44,664 nucleotides of DNA from Alphaproteobacteria bacterium (GCA_030426925.1 JAUHXT010000006.1:1-44664), one strand, 5' to 3'. Shown: positions 18,522-26,334, numbered from the stretch's first letter. Program-made: numbers and translations. Notes: generated by a model from the sequence alone, not told the origin.

Positions 18522-18675
18522 AGTGCCGCGAGAGCCGTGTACAGATCATTATCCGCAAATGGCCCTGTAAAACAGGTGGGCACCGCATAACCGGACCACG
18601 GTCCGGACAGAGGCAGCTCCCTTGCGATAAGATATCGGCCAACGGGATTAAAGCGTATCACGCACTCCGCAGCTT
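18522..18675 (-). ncRNA. ssrS: 6S RNA
   Basis: 6S RNA binds sigma70 RNA polymerase by mimicking an open promoter. The gap between zapA and the cyclo-ligase gene (215 bases) is where alphaproteobacterial ssrS lies. On the minus strand it forms a closing stem (GCTGCG near the 5' end with CGCGGC near the 3' end), a GGCCGATATCTTATCGCAAG segment resembling the E. coli 5' arm, a strong apical hairpin (CCGGACC..GGTCCGG), and a side hairpin CCTGT-TTT-ACAGG. Ends are estimated from the promoter and the closing stem and may be off by 10 bases. Confidence 0.78.
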
Positions 18676-18682
18676 GTGTGTG

Positions 18683-18710
18683 TATATAGAATTAACCCCG
18701 CAAGATGCAA
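18683..18710 (-). promoter_or_regulatory. Promoter of 6S RNA
   Basis: On the minus strand TTGCAT (18710-18705) and TATATA (18688-18683) are spaced by 16 bases, placing a transcription start near 18675, at the predicted 5' end of 6S RNA. It lies between the zapA stop and ssrS. Confidence 0.55.
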
Positions 18711-18722
18711 GGAAAAGGCGAT

Positions 18723-19064
18723 TTAAGAAACTTTTTGAATAGAACCGGCGATGCTGTCGATGCGGTTGGCAAGGTAGTCAATCGCGTTCACAAAGCGCTG
18801 TTCTTCATCACCGTTCATGGACGCGCCGTTTTTGGGTGCCACTGCCTCCTGTCCGCCGTTTTCCAGCAGGTCGAAAACTTCATCGGCCAGAACCAGCAAT
18901 GTTAAAACCATCAGGTGGGATTCGTTATTGGCTGCCCCGGCGCGGGAAATATCGCGCAGACGTTCATCAACATATTTTCCAAGATCGAGAACGCGTTGTT
19001 CCTGACCATCATCACAGGCAATTCCGAATGTGCGCCCGTTTATCGTTACATTGACTTCAGCCAT
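18723..19064 (-). CDS. zapA: Cell division protein ZapA
   Basis: ZapA cross-links FtsZ filaments at the Z ring. It is 113 aa, with the N-terminal VNVTINGRTFGIACDDGQEQRV and LGKYVDERLRDI typical of ZapA, a central helix (SHLMVLTLLVLADEVFDLLE) and a C-terminal coiled-coil segment. It lies 6 bases after a small coiled-coil gene and just upstream of 6S RNA. Confidence 0.93.
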   Translation of the reverse strand: MAEVNVTINGRTFGIACDDGQEQRVLDLGKYVDERLRDISRAGAANNESHLMVLTLLVLADEVFDLLENGGQEAVAPKNGASMNGDEEQRFVNAIDYLANRIDSIAGSIQKVS

Positions 19065-19070
19065 AATACC

Positions 19071-19304
19071 CTAACCTTCTTGCAGAATTTTTTCGATTTT
19101 CGAGATAGCGCTGTCCAGCTTGTCGGCCATGGCTTTCGCCTTTGCGCCGTTGTCGTTGCTTTTACGGCCGCCGGTCATTGCGCTAAACAAATCACTTTGA
19201 TTTCCACCGTCCTGTGCTGCTTTCATGCGCGTGTCAATGACAGACTCCAGCTTGTTTACGGCCTGATCGAGTTTTGTCAGAGATGTTTTAATTGCTGCGC
19301 TCAT
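19071..19304 (-). CDS. Small coiled-coil protein upstream of zapA (DUF4164-like)
   Basis: This 77-aa protein has two amphipathic helices (about 4-30 and 52-76) joined by a short Gly/Asn/Lys-rich linker. Alphaproteobacteria commonly encode a small coiled-coil protein (DUF4164) directly before zapA; assignment rests on position and composition. It could act as a ZapB-like partner, which is inference. The ribosome binding site GAGGGAA lies 8 bases before ATG. Confidence 0.75.
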   Translation of the reverse strand: MSAAIKTSLTKLDQAVNKLESVIDTRMKAAQDGGNQSDLFSAMTGGRKSNDNGAKAKAMADKLDSAISKIEKILQEG

Positions 19305-19348
19305 GATCGCGGTTCCCTCAAATAAAATGTGAACTGATATAACGCTGT

Positions 19349-19376
19349 ATTATGTCGCTCCATTAGTTTTGGTCAA
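19349..19376 (-). promoter_or_regulatory. Promoter for coiled-coil gene-zapA
   Basis: On the minus strand TTGACC (19376-19371) and CATAAT (19354-19349) are separated by 16 bases, about 45 bases before the small coiled-coil gene. Both hexamers match sigma70 consensus at five of six positions. The rest of the 19305-19510 gap holds the tkt leader; no equally good plus-strand promoter is seen there. Confidence 0.55.
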
Positions 19377-19510
19377 GGAATTTGCGATAGAATATCAGGA
19401 AAATTGTGTATGGCTGTGGATGGAATTTCCTAAATGCGCCAGACTTGACCAAAGCCGCACAAAACTGCATTGTACGGGCATATATTTTTATAACTTCAAA
19501 GGGTAAATTG

Positions 19511-21505
19511 ATGTCTCAGGCGCTTGCGGAAAACGCGCAAAACGAACTTTCACTCAACTTCAAAGACATGGCGAATGCAATTCGCTTTCTAGCGCTGGAT
19601 GCAATCAAGGCCGCCAATTCAGGCCATACAGGCATGCCCATGGGGATGGCGGATATTGCAACCGTCCTGTATTCCAAATTTTTCAAATTTAACCCGAAAG
19701 ATCCCACCTGGGCCAACCGCGACCGGCTGATTGTTTCCAACGGGCACGGCTCGATGCTCCCCTACTCGCTCGCCTACCTGACAGGCTATGAGAAGATGAC
19801 GATCGAGCAGATCAGGAATTTTCGCCAGATCGGTTATCATACACCCGGTCACCCGGAAGTGGATTTTGAATGTGGCATTGAGACAACCACCGGTCCGCTG
19901 GGGCAAGGAATTTCCAATGCCGTGGGTTTTGCGGTAGCGGAGCGCGTTTTAAACGCACGGTTCGGTGACGACCTGTTGAACCACTACACTTACGTGTTCA
20001 CTGGTGACGGCTGTCTGATGGAAGGCGTGTCGCATGAGGCCTGTTCACTGGCGGGGCACTTAAAACTCAGCAAGCTGATCGTGTTTTATGATGATAACAA
20101 CGTTACAATTGACGGCACGATCGAGATTTCCTTTACAGAAGATGTGAAGAAGCGCTTTGAAGCCTATGGCTGGGACGTGCAGGAAATTGACGGGCATGAC
20201 CCGGTCCAGATTGAAAATGCGATTGCCAAGGCACAGACCACAGACACGCCGAGCTTTATCGCCTGTAAAACCAAGATCGGTTTTGGTACGCCAACACAGG
20301 AAAGCCAGCCATCCGCGCATGGCGCGATTACCAATGACGATGAGATTGCCGGAACACGCAAGAACCTTGGCTGGGACCACGAACCGTTTGTTATTCCGGA
20401 CGATATTTTGAACCAGTGGCGCGATGTTGGTGAACTGAACAAGCAGGAGCACCATGACTGGACCAACCGTTTGAACCACTCTGACCAAAAGGATGCGTTT
20501 GAACATGCGTTCCGCGGTGATCATGCCAAATGTATTGCCCCGGTTATCCAGGCCGTGAAGGAAAAGATTGCGGCGGAAAAACCCAGCGATGCGACCCGTA
20601 AATCGTCCGGGCGCGTTCTGGAAAAACTGATCCCTGTTATGCCGGAAATGGTTGGCGGGTCTGCCGACCTTACCGGGTCCAACAATACCAAGACCAAATC
20701 CTCAACCGTTATCGACCGTAACAATTACGCGGGTAATTATATCAATTACGGTGTACGCGAACACGGTATGGCGGCTGCCATGAACGGTATGGCGCTGCAT
20801 GGCGGGATTATCCCTTACGCAGGGACATTCCTGCAATTTGCGGATTATTCCCGTCCGGCCATTCGCCTGGCGGCGCTGATGAAGCAGCGCGTCGTTCATG
20901 TCATGACCCATGATTCGATCGGTTTGGGTGAAGACGGGCCGACCCACCAGCCGGTGGAGCATTATGCGGCCCTTCGCGCTATTCCTAACCTGTATTTCTA
21001 CCGCCCGTGTGACGGTATTGAGACGGCTGAGAGCTGGGAGCTCGCGATAGAGAGCAAAGATGCCCCGTCTGTGCTCGCCCTGACCCGTCAGAATGTCCCG
21101 ACGGTCTGTGAGGCGCGCAAAGAAAATATGGTCGCCAAGGGCGCTTACATCCTGAAAGACGCCAGCGATCCAGATGTGACAATCTTTGCCAGCGGTTCGG
21201 AAGTACACCTGGCGCTGGAAGCGTCCGAAAAGATCGATGCGAAAGTGCGTGTTGTCAGCGTTCCCTGTTTCGAGCGCTTCGCCGAACAGGACGGTTCCTA
21301 TTATCAATCGCTGGTTTGCAACAAAAGCATCAAGATAGGGGTTGAGGCCGGTGTGCGTTTCGGCTGGGATGCCATTATCGGCGCACACAGCACATTTATC
21401 GGCATGAACAGCTTTGGTGAATCAGCGCCGTCAGAAGTCCTGTTTGAACATTTCGGGATAACGACGCAGGCAATCGTCGATGCCGCCAATCAAAAACTGA
21501 AGTAA
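19511..21505 (+). CDS. tkt: Transketolase
   Basis: Transketolase moves two-carbon units between sugar phosphates with thiamine pyrophosphate (pentose phosphate pathway). The start is set at ATG 19511, preceded by AAAGGG 6 bases upstream; a longer frame begins at 19406 without support. It has 664 residues. Motifs: AANSGHTGMPMGMADI, ETTTGPLGQGISNAVG, TPP-binding GDGCLMEGVSHEACSLAGH...NNVTIDG, and the pyrimidine-domain VREHGMAAAMNGMALHGG and DSIGLGEDGPTHQPVEH. A strong terminator follows directly. Confidence 0.97.
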   Translation: MSQALAENAQNELSLNFKDMANAIRFLALDAIKAANSGHTGMPMGMADIATVLYSKFFKFNPKDPTWANRDRLIVSNGHGSMLPYSLAYLTGYEKMTIEQIRNFRQIGYHTPGHPEVDFECGIETTTGPLGQGISNAVGFAVAERVLNARFGDDLLNHYTYVFTGDGCLMEGVSHEACSLAGHLKLSKLIVFYDDNNVTIDGTIEISFTEDVKKRFEAYGWDVQEIDGHDPVQIENAIAKAQTTDTPSFIACKTKIGFGTPTQESQPSAHGAITNDDEIAGTRKNLGWDHEPFVIPDDILNQWRDVGELNKQEHHDWTNRLNHSDQKDAFEHAFRGDHAKCIAPVIQAVKEKIAAEKPSDATRKSSGRVLEKLIPVMPEMVGGSADLTGSNNTKTKSSTVIDRNNYAGNYINYGVREHGMAAAMNGMALHGGIIPYAGTFLQFADYSRPAIRLAALMKQRVVHVMTHDSIGLGEDGPTHQPVEHYAALRAIPNLYFYRPCDGIETAESWELAIESKDAPSVLALTRQNVPTVCEARKENMVAKGAYILKDASDPDVTIFASGSEVHLALEASEKIDAKVRVVSVPCFERFAEQDGSYYQSLVCNKSIKIGVEAGVRFGWDAIIGAHSTFIGMNSFGESAPSEVLFEHFGITTQAIVDAANQKLK

Positions 21506-21510
21506 TAAAA

Positions 21511-21537
21511 AACCCGCCTGATCCGGCGGGTTTTTCT
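21511..21537. terminator. Bidirectional rho-independent terminator between tkt and FTR1-fusion gene
   Basis: Eight-pair stem AACCCGCC/GGCGGGTT with a 6-base loop, T-run on the plus strand (TTTTT) and A-run on the left (AAAAAA), which is a T-run on the minus strand. It is 5 bases after the tkt stop and 7 before the stop of the converging gene, so it can serve both. Confidence 0.9.
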
Positions 21538-21543
21538 TTGATA

Positions 21544-23067
21544 CTAGAATTCGTATTCGAGATTGAGTTTTAGCGTTGCATCGGGTGCGGCATCGGATAT
21601 CCCCACCAGTATACCGGCATCGTATCCAATTGGCCCTATATCACCATATGCGGTCGGGCCAATACGGTGGGACTGTCCATCATAATTGGTCGTAGTGTCG
21701 CCAAAATCGCCATAGTATTCGAAACCCGGCTCAAAATTTGAACTGTATCTGTATTTTGTTTTCCATGCGACTTCATACGCTTCGTTGTCGCTGGAGTTTT
21801 CTCCGACTTCGCGGCTGATACCCAGATTGGCCAGATGTTCCCATTCCTGCAGTTTTTTGCCGAATAGCAGTTTTGCGCCTACAGAATCCGTTCCAGCGGA
21901 AAGGCTGTATTCATACCCTACCTTCAGGCCCGTATCGACAAAATATTCCCCTGTTTCCGTTAACTGAAACTTGGCTTCAATTTCTGCCTTTTTGGTTTCC
22001 AGATCGTTTCCGGCCTTATCTTCGAACTCAATAGCAGCTTCTACTGCCATAAAATCCGTGACGCCATATTCGACTTCGAAAGATTGTTCAACTTTTTCAT
22101 TGGCGGCATCATCATCGATATCGATCTGGGTTTTTGACTCGATTTCCAGTTCACCCAGTTCCACATAAGGGCTTGTTACACTTTTGCCGGCCAACGCGCT
22201 CTGCGGTGAAAAGATGAGGAACAACGCCAAAGCCGCAGTAGCTGCCCCGGCAGATACGGTCTTGCCGTTTTTATAGTCAATCATCTTGAGAGCAGAAACC
22301 AATACCATCAGCGTTATAACATAGCCAATTAGCTGAACAACACTTGGCCGTGAGGTGTAGCCGACGAGGACTGAGAGTGTTTCGCCAACAATGCCCTGCT
22401 CGCTCAGTAACCATGCACTGTCCCACACAGTTTTCTGCATGGTTTCAAACAACCCGGCAGCGCTCAGGAAGCCAATTCCCTGCGATACCATGCCTGCGAC
22501 CAGAAACATCAGCAGGATGGATGTGACGGTGAAGAATACGTTTAACGGCAGGCGTATCATACCCATGTATAGCGTCAGACCGAGAATAAACCCGCCCAGG
22601 CCGCCGATCAGGCCGCCCATAGCGATGCTTTGCATGGTTTCCCCTGCGGCCAGCATGCCATAGGAAAACAGAACAATTTCTGAACCTTCGCGCCAGACAG
22701 CCAGCGCAATAATGACGGATAATGTGATGTAGGAAGCACGTCCGCTTTTGATTGCGTCACCTACTTCCTTAAACTTCGCGCGCATTTCGTGAGCATGCTG
22801 TTTCATCCAGATGAGTGTCCATCCAATGAAGCCGGCAGCCACGAAAAGGATCGTGGCATTCATGTATTCCTGCCCCAGACCCTCACCAAATTCTGAGATC
22901 GTGTCTGTGAAATAAGCAATGACGGCCGCACCGGCGATACCGCCGATGAAGCCAAAGCTTATGGCTTTTGCCCTATTTGGCATGTCGCGTGTTGCCGCCA
23001 GCACCACTCCGACGATCAGGACAATTTCAAAAATTTCACGAAATACTATGATCGCGCTTGATAACAT
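21544..23067 (-). CDS. FTR1-family iron permease fused to a beta-barrel-like C-terminal domain
   Basis: FTR1 permeases import iron across the inner membrane. Residues 1-265 hold the permease: about seven membrane segments, with the two R-E-x-x-E iron motifs REIFE (10-14) and REGSE (126-130). The frame continues without a break: residues 262-293 read like a complete signal peptide (Met262, Lys-containing n-region, hydrophobic core, SALA-G cleavage-like site), and residues 294-507 are rich in alternating polar/hydrophobic strands with many Tyr, Glu and Asp, ending in EYEF, the aromatic C-terminus typical of outer-membrane barrels. Ordinary FTR1 proteins end near residue 265-280. An internal ATG at 22284 (Met262) could start the barrel alone but has only a weak ribosome site. 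It lies 10 bases after the cupredoxin gene, behind a Fur-like site. Confidence 0.88.
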   Translation of the reverse strand: MLSSAIIVFREIFEIVLIVGVVLAATRDMPNRAKAISFGFIGGIAGAAVIAYFTDTISEFGEGLGQEYMNATILFVAAGFIGWTLIWMKQHAHEMRAKFKEVGDAIKSGRASYITLSVIIALAVWREGSEIVLFSYGMLAAGETMQSIAMGGLIGGLGGFILGLTLYMGMIRLPLNVFFTVTSILLMFLVAGMVSQGIGFLSAAGLFETMQKTVWDSAWLLSEQGIVGETLSVLVGYTSRPSVVQLIGYVITLMVLVSALKMIDYKNGKTVSAGAATAALALFLIFSPQSALAGKSVTSPYVELGELEIESKTQIDIDDDAANEKVEQSFEVEYGVTDFMAVEAAIEFEDKAGNDLETKKAEIEAKFQLTETGEYFVDTGLKVGYEYSLSAGTDSVGAKLLFGKKLQEWEHLANLGISREVGENSSDNEAYEVAWKTKYRYSSNFEPGFEYYGDFGDTTTNYDGQSHRIGPTAYGDIGPIGYDAGILVGISDAAPDATLKLNLEYEF

Positions 23068-23077
23068 CTCAGTTCCT

Positions 23078-23413
23078 CTATTTTACGACCACTTTGCCCT
23101 GGGCAGTGTCTTCATTAAATTCGCCGAAAAACGGGTATGTGCCCGGCTCCAGCGGTCCGATGAAAACAATTCCCTGCTTGCCGCCCTTGATGATTTTTTC
23201 GCGGTTCAGTTCATGGCTTTCGAATTCTTCCGGTGTAGGGTCCTGGTTATCTATGACCAGTTTTACTTTTTGTCCGGCCGGGATTTCCACAGTATCGGGA
23301 ATAAATTTGTGGTCTTTGATGACCAGGCTGATTTCTTCTACCGCATAGGATTGCGGGACAAAGGTAAACATAGTCAGTACTGTCAGGATTGCCGTTAATA
23401 GTGTTTTTTGCAT
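23078..23413 (-). CDS. Periplasmic cupredoxin-domain protein of FTR1 iron-uptake pair
   Basis: This 111-aa protein has a signal peptide (MQKTLLTAILTVLTMFTFVPQSYA) and a cupredoxin-like domain (DHKFIPDTVEIPAGQKVKL, ESHELNREKII, PGTYPFFGEF). Such proteins pair with FTR1 permeases as copper-binding iron oxidases or electron carriers. The classical C-terminal Cys-His-Met copper loop is not obvious (no Cys or Met after the signal peptide), so metal binding would differ from plastocyanin. It is the first gene of the two-gene operon. Confidence 0.85.
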   Translation of the reverse strand: MQKTLLTAILTVLTMFTFVPQSYAVEEISLVIKDHKFIPDTVEIPAGQKVKLVIDNQDPTPEEFESHELNREKIIKGGKQGIVFIGPLEPGTYPFFGEFNEDTAQGKVVVK

Positions 23414-23438
23414 GATGCCACCCTTTTGATTTCAAAAA

Positions 23439-23453
23439 TGATAATTGTTCTCA
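23439..23453. promoter_or_regulatory. Fur-box-like operator
   Basis: TGATAAT-T-GTTCTCA is a 7-1-7 inverted-repeat match to the Fur consensus (TGATAAT-N-ATTATCA), 25 bases upstream of the cupredoxin start and between it and gapA. Iron repression of the iron-uptake pair is the natural reading; Irr or another Fur-family member is possible in alphaproteobacteria. Confidence 0.65.
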
Positions 23454-23517
23454 ATTAGACTAATGCCCCTCGGGATGTCAACTATTTTCAACTTTATCCC
23501 AAATCGACATGCATGCC

Positions 23518-23548
23518 TTGACTTTGGGCAAGATCGCGGGAATATATG
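23518..23548 (+). promoter_or_regulatory. Probable gapA promoter
   Basis: TTGACT (23518-23523) is a strong -35 match. The -10 is either AATATA (17-base spacing) or TATATG (19-base spacing) within 23541-23548. A start about 25-30 bases before the gapA ATG would follow. Confidence 0.4.
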
Positions 23549-23581
23549 CCACAAAGAGACTTTGTTGGAAAAGGAATCATT

Positions 23582-24616
23582 ATGACAGTAAAAGTAGCTA
23601 TTAACGGATTTGGCCGTATCGGCCGGAATGTGTGCCGGGCCTTGTTTGAATCAGGCCGCACGGATGTCGAAATCGTTTGCATTAATGATCTTGCACCGCT
23701 GGAAACAAACCGCGTGCTGCTGCAATACGATTCAGTGCATGGCACATTCCCGTTCAAGGTTGAACGTATCGACGAAGACACCATCATTATCGACGGCCAC
23801 AAAATTGATGTGGTGCAGGAACGTGATCCGACCGCCCTGCCCTGGAAAGAAAAAGGCGTGGACATCGTTCTGGAATGTACAGGTATTTTTACGAAACGCG
23901 ATGATGCGGCCAAACACATTGCAGCCGGCGCAAAGAAAGTGCTGATTTCCGCTCCGGCAACGGATGAGGACCTTACCGTCGTGTATGGTGTGAACTCCGA
24001 TCAGTTGAAGGCCGAGCACCAGATTGTTTCCAACGCGTCCTGTACCACGAACTGTCTGGCGCCTGTTGCAAAAACGCTGAACGATGCAATCGGCATTGAA
24101 AGCGGATTTATGACGACCATCCACTCCTACACTGGTGACCAGCGTATTGTTGATACGATGCATAAAGACCTGCACCGTGCACGTGCGGCTGCACTGAACA
24201 TGATTCCAACGTCTACAGGTGCCGCGAAAGCCGTGGGCAAGGTATTGCCGGAACTGAATGGCAAGCTGGATGGTGTGTCCATGCGAGTGCCCACCCCGAA
24301 CGTGTCTGTGGTCGATTTCAAATTCATCGCGAAAAAGAACGTTACAGCAGAAGAAGTGAACAAAGCGATTCTGGCGGCCGCCGGTGGCGATATGGACGGT
24401 GTTCTGGGCACTTATGATGATCCGCTGGTATCCGGTGACTTCAACCATAACCCGCTGTCATCTGTCTTTGCCGTGAATGAAACCAAGGTTATCGACGGCA
24501 AGCTGGTGCGTGTGATGAGCTGGTATGACAATGAATGGGGTTTTTCCAACCGTATGCTGGATACAGCCGCGAAAATGCATGCCGTGGGCTATAACAGCAA
24601 GGCGCAGGCTGCATAA
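23582..24616 (+). CDS. gapA: Type I glyceraldehyde-3-phosphate dehydrogenase
   Basis: GAPDH oxidises glyceraldehyde-3-phosphate to 1,3-bisphosphoglycerate with NAD(P). The start is ATG 23582 with AAAGGAA 5-6 bases upstream; the frame also opens at 23546. It has 344 residues. Motifs: INGFGRIGRNVCRALFE, active-site SNASCTTNCLAPVAK, HSYTGDQRIVD, and MSWYDNEWGFSNRM. pgk, its usual downstream neighbour, is absent; a small open frame and class I aldolase follow. Confidence 0.97.
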   Translation: MTVKVAINGFGRIGRNVCRALFESGRTDVEIVCINDLAPLETNRVLLQYDSVHGTFPFKVERIDEDTIIIDGHKIDVVQERDPTALPWKEKGVDIVLECTGIFTKRDDAAKHIAAGAKKVLISAPATDEDLTVVYGVNSDQLKAEHQIVSNASCTTNCLAPVAKTLNDAIGIESGFMTTIHSYTGDQRIVDTMHKDLHRARAAALNMIPTSTGAAKAVGKVLPELNGKLDGVSMRVPTPNVSVVDFKFIAKKNVTAEEVNKAILAAAGGDMDGVLGTYDDPLVSGDFNHNPLSSVFAVNETKVIDGKLVRVMSWYDNEWGFSNRMLDTAAKMHAVGYNSKAQAA

Positions 24617-24634
24617 ACGCCATATTTTTCTTTC

Positions 24635-24669
24635 AAAAGGCCGGAGCGTAAGCGTTTTCGGCCTTTTTT
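24635..24669 (+). terminator. Rho-independent terminator after gapA
   Basis: Stem AAAAGGCCG/CGGCCTTTT with a 15-base loop and a T-run, 18 bases after the gapA stop. It separates gapA from the downstream small gene and aldolase gene. Confidence 0.8.
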
Positions 24670-24738
24670 ATGCCCGAAATTTGCATTTCGCCCCTGTGTT
24701 TTGCTTTACTAAGGGTAAGAAAACAGGAGGTATAGGAT

Positions 24739-24873
24739 ATGGGAATACTAAAAGCAGATTTTATTTCAGCCCATGAAGGGCCGCAAGGAGGAGCTTTGGG
24801 CGTAGTTTCCGAAGTTACAGGTCTCCGGCTTGGCGGGACTTCTATTGGTAAAGGACCTTTGGGTACAAGATAA
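24739..24873 (+). CDS. Candidate 44-residue small protein
   Basis: An ATG with a perfect AGGAGG 8 bases upstream (24725-24730) opens a 44-residue frame starting MGILKADFISAHEGPQGG and ending GKGPLGTR. It is glycine-rich (about a quarter of residues), has no membrane segment, and fills the gap between the gapA terminator and the aldolase gene. It is too short for usual gene callers. Function unknown; it could be an independent small protein or a leader peptide of the aldolase mRNA. Conservation in relatives would decide. Confidence 0.5.
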   Translation: MGILKADFISAHEGPQGGALGVVSEVTGLRLGGTSIGKGPLGTR

Positions 24874-24919
24874 AATGATCCCGATTTCTTCTTTATTCCT
24901 ATCGCTTACTTTGCTATCC

Positions 24920-24941
24920 CTTGTAGTCCAACGATTACAAG
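24920..24941 (+). promoter_or_regulatory. Inverted repeat overlapping aldolase ribosome binding site
   Basis: CTTGTAGTC-CAAC-GATTACAAG forms a 9-pair hairpin (one G-U) with a 4-base loop. Its 3' arm overlaps the AAGGAAG ribosome binding site (24939-24945) of the aldolase gene, so in RNA it could partly hide the site. It could equally be a DNA operator. Confidence 0.4.
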
Positions 24942-24953
24942 GAAGTTTTAAGT

Positions 24954-25868
24954 ATGAGCAACCAGGAACAATTCGACAAAATCGCCAACGCTAACGGCTT
25001 TATCGCAGCCCTTGACCAGAGCGGCGGGTCTACCCCGAAGGCGCTGGCCCAGTATGGTGTTTCAGAAGATTCCTATTCCGGTGATGATGAAATGTTCGCG
25101 GCCGTTCATGCGATGCGCAGCCGAATCATTACTGCCCCGGCTTTTGACGGCAAGCAGATTATCGGCGCAATCCTGTTTGAAAAGACCATGGATGGCGAAA
25201 TTGAAGGCAAGCCGGCTGCCCAATATCTCTGGGAAAATGTGAACGTTGTTCCGTTCCTGAAAATCGATAAGGGGCTGGCCGATGAAAAAGACGGCGTGCA
25301 GCTTATGAAGCCTATGCCGGAGCTTGATGCTTTGCTGGAACGCGCCGTTGCCGCCGGTATCTTCGGCACGAAAATGCGTTCCGTCATCAATGCAGCCAAC
25401 GAAGCTGGTATTAAGGCCGTGATTGATCAGCAGTTTGAAGTGGGCGGGCAGATCCTCGACCACGGGCTGGTTCCAATCATTGAGCCTGAGGTTAGTATCG
25501 GCAATGCTGACAAGGCGGAATGTGAAGCCATTATGAAGGCTGAAATCCTGAAACACCTCGATGCCCTGCCCGACGACCGCAAAGTAATGCTGAAGCTCAC
25601 TTTGCCTGAAAAAGCCAATTTCTTTGCCGACCTGATCGCGCATAAGAATGTGGTGCGTGTTGTCGCCCTGTCCGGCGGGTATGACCTTGAAGAAGCATGC
25701 AAACGCCTGTCAGAGAATGACGGTATGATTGCCAGTTTCTCGCGGGCGCTTAGTAATGATCTGCGCGCCTCGCAAAGTGATGAGGAGTTTAATTCAACTC
25801 TGCAGGCCGTGATTGACAAAATCTACAAAGCCTCGGTCGGTGCCGATGCCAAAACCCAGGCCGCTTAG
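24954..25868 (+). CDS. fda: Class I fructose-bisphosphate aldolase
   Basis: This enzyme cleaves fructose-1,6-bisphosphate by a Schiff-base mechanism (class I, metal-free). It is 304 aa with [15 protein letters not shown] near the N-terminus, [41 protein letters not shown] and MLKLTLPEK, where Lys residues of the last two regions include the Schiff-base Lys, and [12 protein letters not shown] phosphate loop. AAGGAAG precedes the start. The next gene begins inside its last codons. Confidence 0.94.
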   Translation: MSNQEQFDKIANANGFIAALDQSGGSTPKALAQYGVSEDSYSGDDEMFAAVHAMRSRIITAPAFDGKQIIGAILFEKTMDGEIEGKPAAQYLWENVNVVPFLKIDKGLADEKDGVQLMKPMPELDALLERAVAAGIFGTKMRSVINAANEAGIKAVIDQQFEVGGQILDHGLVPIIEPEVSIGNADKAECEAIMKAEILKHLDALPDDRKVMLKLTLPEKANFFADLIAHKNVVRVVALSGGYDLEEACKRLSENDGMIASFSRALSNDLRASQSDEEFNSTLQAVIDKIYKASVGADAKTQAA

Positions 25869-26334
25869 CCCAAAGAACCTGTTTGCGGGCGCCATACTGC
25901 TGTTCTCGCTTGTGGCGGGAATAGCCATGATTGATCCGCAGAAGCTCGCTACAGTCGAGCGGGACCTTACGGAAGCACAGGAAGTCCATCCCTATTCCGA
26001 AACGGCGGAAACACCGCGTCTAGAAGCTGACTGGGACCATATTCTGTTCGGCGATGAAACGGGTGGCGGGCATCTGCACGGTACAGGCAAGCCCTGCAAA
26101 TCCGAATTTCCGGCAGACTGGACGACCGAGCGCATACGCCAGACCGTGACCTACATGGCGGCCAACGACAATGCGGACTGGCGGCAAGAGAATAATGGCT
26201 ACCTGGTGAGTGAGCAGATCGACGATAACCTTAAAATCCGTATCGTGATGAACCCGGAAACGGCGGAAATTGTGACCAGTTACCCGGTAAATGTGCCGCG
26301 CAACCCCTGCCCATCCCCGGCAAATGATCGTTAA
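25846..26334 (+). CDS. Membrane-anchored or exported EndoU-type nuclease domain protein
   Basis: This protein has 162 residues from ATG 25846; an earlier TTG at 25813 is possible. Residues 11-30 form a hydrophobic signal or anchor. Residues 62-148 match the bacterial EndoU domain seen in polymorphic toxins: [19 protein letters not shown] with His65 and His76, Lys82/Lys85, then [18 protein letters not shown] with the Thr/Ser-Tyr-Pro end motif. EndoU enzymes cut RNA, often tRNA in contact-dependent toxins. Here the domain is a short stand-alone protein, not the tip of a large toxin, and it overlaps the aldolase gene by 23 bases. No obvious immunity gene is next to it; L31 follows. Periplasmic or surface location is inferred from the N-terminus. 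Confidence 0.8.
   Translation: MPKPRPLSPKNLFAGAILLFSLVAGIAMIDPQKLATVERDLTEAQEVHPYSETAETPRLEADWDHILFGDETGGGHLHGTGKPCKSEFPADWTTERIRQTVTYMAANDNADWRQENNGYLVSEQIDDNLKIRIVMNPETAEIVTSYPVNVPRNPCPSPANDR

Noticed and set aside
18508-18642. N-terminal extension of the cyclo-ligase reading frame upstream of ATG 18507
   Set aside because: The extension runs through the 6S RNA gene and has Cys/Pro-rich sequence unlike the family.
23732-24448. Long antisense frame inside gapA (also one inside ctpA at 5228-5884 and inside tkt at 20702-21388)
   Set aside because: Shadows of strongly coding genes; composition and lack of ribosome sites argue against real genes.
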